DNA of 64,000 bases from an uncultured Spirochaetota bacterium (lineage in GTDB: Bacteria > Spirochaetota > UBA4802 > UBA5550): contig CALMRZ010000052.1 in the NCBI GenBank assembly GCA_937872225.1, forward strand, positions 91,527 to 155,526, read 5' to 3'. The position numbers and the translations under genes are program-made. Shown piece after piece: positions 1 to 8,798 of this stretch (positions within the stretch are counted from its first letter, which is position 1; every line of letters starts with the position of its first letter). The notes beneath the pieces were generated by a model. The model ran no database searches. It saw nothing but the letters and a program-made list of their open reading frames with translations, and was not told where the DNA came from.

Positions 1-1
1 G

Positions 2-1276
2 GACCGCGAGCCTGAAAATTTTTTCCAGTGGCGTCCCGGTTTAATGCGGTTTATCTTCGTCATCCTGTTCATGCTCTGCGCCATTGTCGGCCTCGCCTTC
101 CGGACGGAATTCATGGAGCTGATGACGCTCCAGATCCCGCACCAGGACCAGATCATCATGCTGGGGATCTTCCCCTTTTCCATCAGCATGATCCTAATCT
201 TGGTCGGCGCGGTAAATCCCAACTTCTTCAAGAACAGCAAGATCAAGATCCCCATCATTTCGGACGTCGAGGTCACCGCAAACGGCGAATTCGAGGAAAT
301 ACTGGTGACCTACGACATCACGCCGGCCAGCTGCTTTCTCAGGACCGCGGAGCCGTACGGCATCGGGACGCGGAAGACGATCCGCTTCGAGTGCCCCGCC
401 TTCACGTCCGGGGAAATGGAAGGCGTGATCGTGTGGGAAAACCATACCAACCCCCGCGCGCCCCGGGGCTCCGTCATACAGCTTGTCAACCAGCCGGCCC
501 ATTTTTTCTTCCCCTTCATGGTCCGGTATACCATCTTCCGCATCTTCAAGGGGATCGTGTTCAACCTCAAGCTGCCGGGATTCGAGTCGATCCGCAAGCT
601 TTTCATGCGCCCCATATCGACCATGCAGGACATCAGGGTCATGCCCTCCGGCACGGTCATCTACAGCGAGGGCGACATGGCGACCGAGTTCTACCTGCTT
701 AAAAAGGGGACGGTGATCTTCTACAAGACTAAAGAAAGCGGCGAGATCATCACCATCGACACCGTCGACGACGAACAGCTCTTCGGCGAAATGGCCGTGA
801 TTGGGAAAAATGTCCGGTCAGAGACAGCCCGCTGCGTTACCGATTGCGTCATAGCGGTCGCCGACCGCCAGAACCTTGATGCCCTGGTCCGGAACAATAC
901 GGAATTCACCACGAACCTGCTGGAAACCCTGGCCAAGCGGGTGCAGATGTCCGAAAAAGTCCTCCTTGAAAATATCCGCAGCCTGGAAAAGAAAAAATCC
1001 GGCCAGGTCCAGCTGGACCGCTCGGCCCTCATGCTACTCCTGCTGGGCGGGGGAAACGGAGTTGAAAACGGCGTTATCGATGTCCCCGTCGATATGAAAT
1101 ACATTTCCGGCGCCATTGACGGGATCGATGACGAAACCGTGCTGGAGATACTTACCCGGTTCATAAAGACAGGGGCATCCCCCTCATCCGAGACGGACCT
1201 TTCACCGGCGGCCGCATCCAGCATTGCAAGAATCATCGAAACCTTTAAAATCAAATTAAAGATACGCAGGCGATAG
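2..1276 (+). CDS. Membrane-anchored cyclic-nucleotide-binding domain protein (5' partial)
   Basis: The reading frame is open to the window edge. The first Met codon is at 44, but the residues before it (ending FFQWRPGL) run smoothly into the first membrane segment, so the gene probably starts upstream of the window. Two hydrophobic segments lie within about 60 residues of the Met at 44. A globular stretch with no fold I recognise follows, then a CAP-type cyclic-nucleotide-binding domain at about residues 190-310, with the phosphate-binding-cassette-like FGEMAVIG and a following RSETA. A Ser/Ala-rich tail and a basic end (KLKIRRR) close the protein. There is no helix-turn-helix after the binding domain, so this is not a Crp-type transcription factor. 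A membrane cNMP sensor is the inferred role. Confidence 0.7.
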   Translation, partial: DREPENFFQWRPGLMRFIFVILFMLCAIVGLAFRTEFMELMTLQIPHQDQIIMLGIFPFSISMILILVGAVNPNFFKNSKIKIPIISDVEVTANGEFEEILVTYDITPASCFLRTAEPYGIGTRKTIRFECPAFTSGEMEGVIVWENHTNPRAPRGSVIQLVNQPAHFFFPFMVRYTIFRIFKGIVFNLKLPGFESIRKLFMRPISTMQDIRVMPSGTVIYSEGDMATEFYLLKKGTVIFYKTKESGEIITIDTVDDEQLFGEMAVIGKNVRSETARCVTDCVIAVADRQNLDALVRNNTEFTTNLLETLAKRVQMSEKVLLENIRSLEKKKSGQVQLDRSALMLLLLGGGNGVENGVIDVPVDMKYISGAIDGIDDETVLEILTRFIKTGASPSSETDLSPAAASSIARIIETFKIKLKIRRR

Positions 1277-1327
1277 GCGACGTTTCCCGTTTTGCCCCCT
1301 CATACTCATCAAAGGGGTTGAATTATA

Positions 1328-1356
1328 TTGACATTATTTTTCTGAATCTGTACATT
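1328..1356 (+). promoter_or_regulatory. Sigma-70-like promoter upstream of the mop pseudogene
   Basis: TTGACA at 1328-1333 is followed by a 17-base spacer and TACATT at 1351-1356. It lies about 90 bases before the ATG of the molbindin-like reading frame. The -35 is a perfect consensus match and the -10 matches four of six bases. Confidence 0.45.
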
Positions 1357-1444
1357 TCAATCAGCGGCATTCAGCACCTGTGTCTTTTTATTGATGCCCA
1401 TATTATCCCCGCCTCGTGGGGGGGATTTCATCAAGGAGGCCCCG

Positions 1445-1652
1445 ATGAAAATCAGCGCAGGGAAGGAAGTAAAGGGAACAGTGGATGAAGTCGTCCACGG
1501 ATCGGTCAATTCGGAAGTCTTTATCGAACTGCCGGGAGGAACGGAAATCATATCGATCATCACAAAAACATAGGCCAACACCCTCAACCTGAATGAAGGC
1601 AAGGATATACGCGGTGGCGAAGGCCTCCAATGTCATGATAGCCGGCGACTGA
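1445..1652 (+). pseudogene. Molbindin-like (Mop/TOBE) protein, broken by a stop and a frameshift
   Basis: An AAGGAGG site at 1433-1439 sets the ATG at 1445. The frame reads a typical Mop domain start (MKISAGKEVKGTVDEVV) and the family core VFIELPGGTEIISIITK. Mop domains bind molybdate or tungstate and normally run about 68 residues. Here a TAG interrupts the frame at 1571-1573. The expected continuation (ANTLNLNEGKD) reads on after it, and a two-base loss near 1612 then shifts the frame. The expected family end (VAKASNVMIAGD) is found in the shifted frame, with a TGA at 1650-1652. Two independent lesions make sequencing error alone less likely. The promoter and ribosome binding site are still intact. 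Confidence 0.8.
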
Positions 1653-1751
1653 TACCTGGCCACCGCGGCACCCATCCGGCGCCGGGCATTGGTTCTCCAG
1701 AATCACAGCATGTTGTACATACATAGCCGCATCATTATCCAGGAGACTGCC

Positions 1752-3851
1752 ATGGACAAACTCTTCAATCCCCAATCGCTCGCCATCATAGGGCTTTCAT
1801 CAAAGCCGAACAACATACCGAAGCTGGTCCTCGAAAATCTCATCCGGTGGGGATACAAGGGAAGGATACTGGGCGTAAACCCGCGGTCCGACGATCACGA
1901 TGTCAACGGCATCCGCATGTATAAAACCGTCAGCGACCTCCCCATCGCGCCTGACCTGGTATTTTCCCTGGTGCCCTCCAAGCTCATCCCGGACCTCGTG
2001 GAAGAGTGCGGAAAAAAAGGCACCCGGTGGATGGCCATCCCGTCCGGCGGATTCAACGAGCTGAACGACGAAGGCCAGAAACTCGCGGACCTGCTCCTGG
2101 AAAAGGCGCGCGCCTACGGCATACGCTTCGTGGGGCCCAACGGCCTCACCGTGGCAAACACGGCCAACGGCCTCTGCCTTCCCTTCATCCCGTCCTTCCC
2201 CCCTCCCAAGGGCGGCTTCTCCCTCATATCCCAGAGCGGCGGCGTCGGCATCATGCTCTGGAACTTCATGACCGACGAGAACATAGGCATGGCGAAATTC
2301 GCCAGCATCGGCAACAAGCTCAACCTTGACGAAGTCGATTTCCTCGAGTACTTCGGCCGCGACCCGGAGACGAAGATAATCGGCATGTACCTGGAGAGCA
2401 TCCCGCGCGGCAAGGAACTCATCGCGGCCGCGGAAAAGATCAACAAGCCGATCATAATACTCAAGTCCAATACGACCTCGGCGGGGCGCCGTGCGGCCAT
2501 GAGCCACACGGCCGCCCTTTCCAACGATGACGAGATCATCGACGTTGCTTTCGAACGTGCCGGCATCATCCGCATTTCCCACTTCAACGATTTCATCAGC
2601 GTGGCCAAGGCCTTCGATCTTCCGCCCATGCGGGGCAACCGGCTTATGATGATGAGCCCGGCGGGCGGCATCACCGTCATGATGGCCGACCTGTGCGAAA
2701 AGATCGGCTTCCGCTTCGCTGATCCGGGCCGCGAGTTCTACGAGGGGCTGAAGGGCTTTTCCAACGCCGGGGTCATCAACTTCTCCAATCCCCTCGACAT
2801 GGGCGACATCTACGACCCGAACCTGTACGCCAAGATCTTTTACGAGGTGATGCACAACGACCATATCGACGGGGCCGTGTTCGTGAGCCAGTGGCCCCAC
2901 ATGCCCCGGGGCGAGGACGTGTTTTACAAGATGTTCCATACCGACCTTTCCAAGGAGGCCACCGGCACCATGCTCTCGTCGGGGAAGCCCCTCGGCGCCT
3001 GCATCTTCGGCCCCTCGACAACGACCTCAGCCATGAAAAAAAACATAAACTTCCCCATTTTCAACGGCTTCGAAGAGATGATGATCGCCATGAAAAAGCA
3101 GTGCGACTACCACATGAGAAAGGAACGGAAACCCGACCTGATGCGGCCTCCTGAAGGGATAGACGCGGCCGCGTCGGAAAAATGGATAAAAGACCATCCC
3201 GGCGATTCAGGGGAAGAAGCGCTGGCGCTGCTGTCGAGCTTCGCCATACCCGTGGCTGAATCAGGAACGGCGCGGGACGCTGCCGCGGCGGTCGCCCTGG
3301 CGAAAAAAATCGGCTTCCCCGTGGTCATGAAAGTGATATCGCCCGACGCCCTGCACAAGTCCGAGGCCGGCGGGGTCCTCGTCGGCCTGGCGGACGACGC
3401 CGCGACGGAAAAGGGCTTCGGCACCATACGGCAGAACCTCGGCTCATACAAAAAAGACGCGCGGTTCGACGGCGTGCGGATCATGAAGATGGCCGGCGAA
3501 GGCTACGACATGTTCATTGGAGGCAAGCAGGACGCGTCCTTCGGTCCGGTGGTCTTTTTCGGTTACGGCGGCATTTACATCGAAGTATTCAAGGACGTTA
3601 AGCTCCTTTTATGCCCTGCAGGACGCGATGAAATCATGGAAAAGTTGAAAGAACTCAAGTCATACACCATCCTGAAAGGCGCCAGGGGCAAACAGGCGGG
3701 AAACATCGAGGCCTTCGCGGACATGATACTTCGGGCATCCCACCTCCTGGCAAGGTACCCGCAGATCAGGGAACTTGACGTGAACCCGGTGCGGATTCTC
3801 GCCGACGGCTCGGGCGCTATTGCGCTTGACGCACGGATACGGATAGGATAG
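1752..3851 (+). CDS. ADP-forming acyl-CoA synthetase (CoA-binding + ATP-grasp fusion)
   Basis: This 699-residue protein is of the acetyl-CoA synthetase (ADP-forming) type, which interconverts acyl-CoA, ADP and phosphate with the free acid, CoA and ATP. An N-terminal CoA-binding Rossmann domain (IIGLSSKPNNIPK) is followed by succinyl-CoA-ligase-like domains. SHTAAL near residue 254 matches the loop carrying the phosphorylated His. A C-terminal ATP-grasp domain (about residues 475-695) contains VVMKVISPDALHKSEAGGV and ends ELDVNPVRI. The alpha and beta parts are fused. I chose ATG 1752 because AGGAG lies seven bases upstream; an earlier in-frame start at 1689 would cross the untranslated leader. 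The acyl substrate cannot be told from sequence. The next gene begins within about 12 bases, so the two are probably cotranscribed. Confidence 0.88.
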   Translation: MDKLFNPQSLAIIGLSSKPNNIPKLVLENLIRWGYKGRILGVNPRSDDHDVNGIRMYKTVSDLPIAPDLVFSLVPSKLIPDLVEECGKKGTRWMAIPSGGFNELNDEGQKLADLLLEKARAYGIRFVGPNGLTVANTANGLCLPFIPSFPPPKGGFSLISQSGGVGIMLWNFMTDENIGMAKFASIGNKLNLDEVDFLEYFGRDPETKIIGMYLESIPRGKELIAAAEKINKPIIILKSNTTSAGRRAAMSHTAALSNDDEIIDVAFERAGIIRISHFNDFISVAKAFDLPPMRGNRLMMMSPAGGITVMMADLCEKIGFRFADPGREFYEGLKGFSNAGVINFSNPLDMGDIYDPNLYAKIFYEVMHNDHIDGAVFVSQWPHMPRGEDVFYKMFHTDLSKEATGTMLSSGKPLGACIFGPSTTTSAMKKNINFPIFNGFEEMMIAMKKQCDYHMRKERKPDLMRPPEGIDAAASEKWIKDHPGDSGEEALALLSSFAIPVAESGTARDAAAAVALAKKIGFPVVMKVISPDALHKSEAGGVLVGLADDAATEKGFGTIRQNLGSYKKDARFDGVRIMKMAGEGYDMFIGGKQDASFGPVVFFGYGGIYIEVFKDVKLLLCPAGRDEIMEKLKELKSYTILKGARGKQAGNIEAFADMILRASHLLARYPQIRELDVNPVRILADGSGAIALDARIRIG

Positions 3852-3862
3852 CATTGGGGGCC

Positions 3863-6046
3863 ATGAAACATTATTTGATAGTGCCCGTACTGGCGTTCCT
3901 GATCAATTTTTCCACCATACCCTATGCCATCGCCCTCAATATCAGGAACCCGGTCAACCGCACATACGTGATGCTGGCCGCTGCCATCAGCATGTGGGTC
4001 TTCTGCAGCGCCGCCTTTCACATCTCCCTTGACGATACGGCCATTGCACCCTTCAGCAAATTTTCATCGATCTTCTGGTTCAGCACCGGATTCTTTTTCA
4101 TGAACTTCACCTACGTGTTCCTCAGGCGCCGCCGTGACATCTTCTACTATTTCATCCTTGGCATATCGGCCCTGACAGTCCTGATCTCCACCAACACTGA
4201 CCTCATCGTTAATGGATATTCGCACTACCACTGGGGATGGCGCTTTACCGAGGGGCCGCTGTTCAACGCGGCCACGGTCCTGGCGATCATCACGCCCATC
4301 ATGATTTCGTGGGGCCTGGCGTTCCGCTACCGCAGCAGGACAGAGGACCCGGTACGGCGCAGCCAGCTGACGCCGCTCCTTTCCGGAACAATCATCGCCC
4401 TCCTCTTCTCGGCCGTGAACCAGTTTGTCATACCCCGGCTCCCCGGACTTGAAAATATCGTCAGGTACACCGCATCATGGAGCGTGATCCTGAGTCTCTT
4501 TGTGTTCTATACCATCATCCGCTACCGCTTCCTGACGCCGGGAATCAACACCATCGCGATGGAACTCTTTTCATCTTCCGTTGAAGGCGTTGTCATACTG
4601 GACAATACCGGCACGGTGCTGCACATCAACAGGGCCGCCCTCGGCATCCTCAGCATCGACAATGCCGACACCTCATCACTCCGCATGGAAACCCTGATCG
4701 ATGGATACCGCGGTGACGCCGTGTACAGCAATTACCAGACGACCGCCGGGCCCAGGGAAAAGCGGACGGTGCTGCTCAGCCAGTCCGATATCCGTTCCGG
4801 GGTCATCACGACGGGAAAAATTCTCATCATCAACGACATCACGGCCATGGCCCGCATGAACGAAGCGCTGCGCGAATCGAACGAGCTCTTCGGGCTCATC
4901 GCCAACAACGTCACCGACGTCATCTGGATCTATGACCTGGCCACAGCCAAATTCAGCTACGTGAGCCCGTCCTGTACGGCGAGCACCGGGTGGACCCCGG
5001 AAGAGTATACCCGCCTTTCACTCCCGGACATACTGGATGAAGAGGATGTGAACCAGGTAACAAGGCTGCTGACCAGCGAAATCGACCGCGATGGAGTGCG
5101 CTACCCGGGCAGGTCACGGTCCCTCACGCTGAAGGAACGCACCAAGAACGGCGGATTGGTCCATATCGAGGTAAAGGCCTCCTTTATCAGGGATACCTCC
5201 GGCAAACCGACGGCGGTACTGGGGGTGACCAGGGACATTACCGAGTTCAAGCGCCTCGAGCGGGAGCTCCGTTCAAGCCTGGAAGCATTAAAAGAGCGTA
5301 ATGACACGATCGAAAACGATCTCAAAACGGCCCAGATAATCCAGCGGGCGCTGCTTCCCGCCGGGCCCCCGCGCTGCGATCGCCTGGCCATTGATTTCCG
5401 CTACCTTCCGCTGGAGGCTGTAGGCGGCGATTTCTTCAATATTCTGCCCCTGTCTGACGGGGGCCTCTCCATATTCCTGAGCGATGTGACAGGTCATGGC
5501 ATATCCGCGGCCCTGTTCCTCTCTTTGCTTAAAACAATCAGCAGCGCGCACCTGCGCAGGCACGCGTACCAGCCGTCCGACTTCCTTGCCTCGGTCAACG
5601 CCGATCTTTTCGAGCATATGCATTCTTGTTTTTTATCGGCCGTATACGGCATCTTCAAGGTCAACAAAGGAAAAAAGGCCGTGAATCTGGCGGTCGCATG
5701 CGGCGGGCATCCGCCCCCCATCGCGCACTATGCGGGAGCGGAATCGGCAAACTACCTTGACATCCGGGGCGCCATGATCGGGGTGGCAAGCGATAATTCC
5801 TTCCCTCAGCTTGAAATGGACCTCAACCCGGGGGACAGGATGTTTTTTTATACCGACGGCCTTCCGGAAATAATAGACGAACAGCGCAACTACCTGGGCT
5901 ACGACCGGTTCCTTGACATAGTGGGCCGCACCAGGGTCCTGCCCCTCGGCGAAGCCCTGGACACCATCATGGCCGCGATCGACCATTTTCGCGGTTCCGG
6001 GAAGATCACCGACGACATGGTCATCATAGGCGTCGACGTGCTCTGA
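3863..6046 (+). CDS. Membrane PAS sensor with C-terminal SpoIIE-type PP2C phosphatase
   Basis: The N-terminal 230 or so residues form about seven hydrophobic helices, like the membrane region of some sensor kinases. Two PAS regions follow (about 235-330 and 340-460; the second has SYVSPSCTASTGW). A short coiled-coil linker (RNDTIENDLKTAQIIQRALLP) leads to a SpoIIE/RsbU-type serine phosphatase at about 495-725. Metal-binding motifs are visible: AVGGDFF, SDVTGHGISAAL and the terminal DDMVIIGV. Such proteins dephosphorylate STAS-domain anti-anti-sigma factors in partner-switching cascades. A STAS protein occurs far away in this window (about 51 kb), but the link is only a guess. A TTG at 3854 is an alternative start nine bases upstream. 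It follows the acyl-CoA synthetase closely. Confidence 0.85.
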   Translation: MKHYLIVPVLAFLINFSTIPYAIALNIRNPVNRTYVMLAAAISMWVFCSAAFHISLDDTAIAPFSKFSSIFWFSTGFFFMNFTYVFLRRRRDIFYYFILGISALTVLISTNTDLIVNGYSHYHWGWRFTEGPLFNAATVLAIITPIMISWGLAFRYRSRTEDPVRRSQLTPLLSGTIIALLFSAVNQFVIPRLPGLENIVRYTASWSVILSLFVFYTIIRYRFLTPGINTIAMELFSSSVEGVVILDNTGTVLHINRAALGILSIDNADTSSLRMETLIDGYRGDAVYSNYQTTAGPREKRTVLLSQSDIRSGVITTGKILIINDITAMARMNEALRESNELFGLIANNVTDVIWIYDLATAKFSYVSPSCTASTGWTPEEYTRLSLPDILDEEDVNQVTRLLTSEIDRDGVRYPGRSRSLTLKERTKNGGLVHIEVKASFIRDTSGKPTAVLGVTRDITEFKRLERELRSSLEALKERNDTIENDLKTAQIIQRALLPAGPPRCDRLAIDFRYLPLEAVGGDFFNILPLSDGGLSIFLSDVTGHGISAALFLSLLKTISSAHLRRHAYQPSDFLASVNADLFEHMHSCFLSAVYGIFKVNKGKKAVNLAVACGGHPPPIAHYAGAESANYLDIRGAMIGVASDNSFPQLEMDLNPGDRMFFYTDGLPEIIDEQRNYLGYDRFLDIVGRTRVLPLGEALDTIMAAIDHFRGSGKITDDMVIIGVDVL

Positions 6047-6056
6047 GACAGCCGCG

Positions 6057-6470
6057 CTACCGCGGGCCGAGCTTTTCCTTGATGGCCGGGACACATCTGC
6101 CCATGATCCTGATTTTCCTGCCTGACAGATCGAACGTAACATAGGGGACCAGGAACCTGCCGAATTCGGCATTGCCCATGGCGGAATAGCTCATAAAAAG
6201 CGGCTTATGGAAAATGGAAAAGAGGATAATGGGGACGATGCTGATCCCCTGCGGGTAAACCGTAATCTTCAATACAGAGTTATAGCCGCCCAGGAAACCG
6301 ATCCGCATCGACTGGAACGAATAGGTGACGCCCGTCCCGAGAAGCTGCGCTGGCATGGGGTTTGACTGCGCCAGGTCGCGCCAGCCGCCGATGACCGAAA
6401 TCAATCCGGTCACACCCACCCAGAGAAGTGCAAAAAATGGAATAAACAGCAGAGGAATTAATAGTTCCAT
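6057..6470 (-). CDS. Hypothetical protein with N-terminal membrane segment
   Basis: This 137-residue protein has a strong hydrophobic N-terminus (MELLIPLLFIPFFALLWVGV), a central part with some hydrophobic character (ISIVPIILFSIFHKPLF) and a basic C-terminal end. I do not recognise a family. It lies between the convergent phosphatase sensor and the ABC-F gene, and its start is only 25 bases from the ABC-F stop, so it may be the second gene of that minus-strand unit. The ATG at 6470 is preceded by a GGCGGA-like sequence. Codon use resembles the neighbours, which supports a real gene. Confidence 0.6.
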   Translation of the reverse strand: MELLIPLLFIPFFALLWVGVTGLISVIGGWRDLAQSNPMPAQLLGTGVTYSFQSMRIGFLGGYNSVLKITVYPQGISIVPIILFSIFHKPLFMSYSAMGNAEFGRFLVPYVTFDLSGRKIRIMGRCVPAIKEKLGPR

Positions 6471-6494
6471 ACCGGTCCGCCTTACGTAGTTTGA

Positions 6495-8354
6495 TTATAC
6501 CGCCAGGCCCTGGTCGTCCATTTCGGCGTCAAAGGCCTTTGACTTTTCCTCGTACTCGGTGATGAGGACCTCGAGCTCGTCAAATAAAGAGTCGATCTCG
6601 GTGCGGAGCTGGTGGATATCACGGGAGAGCCGCGCTATCGTCTCGCCCTTGCCTATCCCCGAAGCGGCGATGATATCGTTGTTCAGGGCCGAGAGGCGTT
6701 TCTCCTTCGCCTCGATGGCGGCTTCCGTGTCCGCGATTTTCGTTTTCAGCGGATTAATCACCTTTGAGCGCCGCGCTATGATATCCGCACGGACGCGGCG
6801 CGAGTCCTTCTTGCTGACCTGTTCGCGGTCCGCGATCCGCTGTGACGGCGCCGTTGTCCGCTGCGACGGCCCATCCCGCTCGTCCTCCCATCCGACTTTA
6901 TCGAGAAAATTCTGGTACGAACCGTTGAACACGGTCACGCCTCCGCCCTGGAAGACAATGAAGCGGTTTGCCAGGGTATGGAGGAACATCTCGTCGTGGG
7001 TTACGATGACGGCAGCGCCCTCGAAATCGTCAATGGCCGCAAGGAGCGCTTCGGAGGACTCCATGTCAAGGTGGTTGGTGGGCTCGTCGAGGAGGAGCAG
7101 GTTCGACTTCTGCGCCAGTATCTTCCCTAGGAGGACCCGGCTTTTTTCACCGCCGGACAGGACCTCGATCTTCTTGAGGGCCATGTCACCCTCGAACATC
7201 ATGGCGCCGGCGATGTCCCGCGCCTTCTGGCGTTCGCACCCGGCGTTTATGATCTCTTCTTCTATCGTGTACAGATTGTTCAGGCGTAGGGCATTGGTCT
7301 GGGAAAAGTGCCCGATGCTCAGGTCTCCGTGGGCGGTGATCTTTCCCGCCTTCGGCGTCAGCTCATCCACCAGGAGCTTGAGGAGCGTGGTTTTGCCCTT
7401 CCCGTTTTTACCGATCACGCAGATCCGGTCTTCCTTGCCCACGGTGAAGCTGACATCGGGGATCAGATCTTCATCCCCGTAGGAAAAGGAGAGTCCGTCC
7501 ACGGTCATGAGGATCTTGGCGGGAAAAGGCTTGTAGTTGAAGGAAAAATCGAGGGTCTTGATCTTTTCAAGACGGTCAAGCTTATCCTGCTTCTCCAGGG
7601 CCTTGATGCGGGACTGCACCATGCCGGCCAGGCGCGCCTTGGCGCGAAACCGGCTGATGAAGAGCTCCGCCTCCTTCCGCTTTTTCTCGTCGTTGATACG
7701 GGTCTTCTCGTAAATCTCTTCTTCTTTCAATATCTGGTCATAATATTTATCAGTGCCGCCCTCTATCTTGCGGACCCTTTTGCGGTGTATCCCCACGGTG
7801 TGGGTGGTGACGCTGTCCATGAAGGAGCGGTCGTGGGTGATGACCATGAGCTCGCTCTTCCACTGGCGCAGGAACTTTTCCAGCCAGCGGATAGACACGA
7901 TGTCGAGGTAGTTGGTCGGCTCATCCAGGAGGAGGAGGTCCGGCTCAGACACCAGGACCCGGGCCAGGCCCAGGCGCACCTGGTAGCCCCCGGAAAATTC
8001 AGATGTGGGACGCCGCATGTCCTGCTTGGTGAAGCCCAGGCCGGAGAGGATCTTTTCCGCCATCCAGGTCTCGCCGTGGAGGTGCTCCGGAAGTCCCCGG
8101 CATGCCTCGGCCAGCACTGTCTGCTCGGCAAACAGTAGATGCTGGGTAACGTATCCGATGCGGTACCCTTTCGGTATCGCAATATCGCCGGAATCAGGCT
8201 GTTCCTCACCGATGATAATACGGAAAAGCGTGGTCTTGCCATGGCCGTTGCGCCCCACAAGACCAATGCGCTCTTTGGGATTCACACTGAAGCTGACGTT
8301 GTCGAAGAGGAGCTGTCGGCCAAAAGACTTTGAAAGATTATTTATTTGTATCAT
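6495..8354 (-). CDS. ABC-F family ATPase (Uup/YheS-like, ribosome-associated)
   Basis: Two ATP-binding cassettes sit on one 619-residue chain without membrane segments, as expected for ABC-F translation factors. Walker A motifs are GRNGHGKTT and GKNGKGKTT. Signature motifs are SGGYQVRLGLARVL and LSGGEKSRVLLGK. Walker B motifs are LLLLDEPTNYLD and LLLLDEPTNHLD. The charged linker between the cassettes (ERIKTR-rich, about 225-290) corresponds to the P-site tRNA interaction motif. The last 100 residues or so form a coiled coil, as in Uup. I chose the ATG at 8354 (MIQINNLSKSFG), where the homologous domain begins, over an upstream start at 8393. No good ribosome binding site is visible before it, and a copy of the CCGATAAC repeat abuts this start. 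Confidence 0.9.
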   Translation of the reverse strand: MIQINNLSKSFGRQLLFDNVSFSVNPKERIGLVGRNGHGKTTLFRIIIGEEQPDSGDIAIPKGYRIGYVTQHLLFAEQTVLAEACRGLPEHLHGETWMAEKILSGLGFTKQDMRRPTSEFSGGYQVRLGLARVLVSEPDLLLLDEPTNYLDIVSIRWLEKFLRQWKSELMVITHDRSFMDSVTTHTVGIHRKRVRKIEGGTDKYYDQILKEEEIYEKTRINDEKKRKEAELFISRFRAKARLAGMVQSRIKALEKQDKLDRLEKIKTLDFSFNYKPFPAKILMTVDGLSFSYGDEDLIPDVSFTVGKEDRICVIGKNGKGKTTLLKLLVDELTPKAGKITAHGDLSIGHFSQTNALRLNNLYTIEEEIINAGCERQKARDIAGAMMFEGDMALKKIEVLSGGEKSRVLLGKILAQKSNLLLLDEPTNHLDMESSEALLAAIDDFEGAAVIVTHDEMFLHTLANRFIVFQGGGVTVFNGSYQNFLDKVGWEDERDGPSQRTTAPSQRIADREQVSKKDSRRVRADIIARRSKVINPLKTKIADTEAAIEAKEKRLSALNNDIIAASGIGKGETIARLSRDIHQLRTEIDSLFDELEVLITEYEEKSKAFDAEMDDQGLAV

Positions 8355-8371
8355 ACCGATAACTATCGACG
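8355..8371 (+). repeat. Diverged CCGATAAC stem repeat next to the ABC-F start
   Basis: The bases ACCGATAACTATCG directly precede the ABC-F start codon on the minus strand. They match the CCGAT-N4-ATCGG palindrome found intact at 13955, 14458, 30407, 30486 and 60066, with the last G lost. Confidence 0.5.
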
Positions 8372-8424
8372 ACAATGATTGAGGTAGAGTCAAGAGATTT
8401 CAAATATTTTTCTTTTTATAGATA

Positions 8425-8502
8425 TTTACTCTGACACCAACCCATCTTAAATTAACATTATATTTTTTTTGTGTATAAATATAATACTTTCTCTGACCCC
8501 GG
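8425..8502 (-). repeat. Two copies of the GGGGTCAGAGTAA repeat
   Basis: On the plus strand TTTACTCTGACACC occurs at 8425-8438 and TTTCTCTGACCCC at 8488-8500. They are reverse-strand copies of the dispersed repeat and flank an AT-rich stretch between the ABC-F and TetR genes. Confidence 0.65.
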
Positions 8503-8529
8503 AAATTTTAAAAAAGATAATTAAAACAA

Positions 8530-8558
8530 TTGACAAAAATACCGACGGTAGGTATCTT
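8530..8558 (+). promoter_or_regulatory. Promoter with palindromic operator, likely TetR-controlled
   Basis: TTGACA at 8530-8535 and TATCTT at 8553-8558 are separated by 17 bases. Inside the spacer is the perfect palindrome TACCGACGGTA (8540-8550), embedded in a longer ATACC...GGTAT inverted repeat. A palindrome between -35 and -10 is where a repressor would block RNA polymerase. The nearest regulator gene downstream encodes a TetR protein, so autoregulation is inferred. The leader to the TetR start is about 235 bases. It holds a 15-codon open frame (8580-8627) and no other gene I can support. Confidence 0.55.
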
Positions 8559-8798
8559 TAATTATCGAGAATGAATCATGAATAATTACAAGAAAATTAT
8601 TCTTTACTATGGCTCCTTCGTTTAAAACCGGTAAATGCCCTCTTTACCTACACTTCCTTAACGAGATACTGGCGACGTTATCGTGCGCCAGGCATACAGC
8701 TTAAGGATTACAGCACAGAGCGGTTAGGACAATCGGGACAATCAGGTGATTGATATTATGAAGCATGATCCTCCGGCATTTTTTTCAAAGGCAGCATC

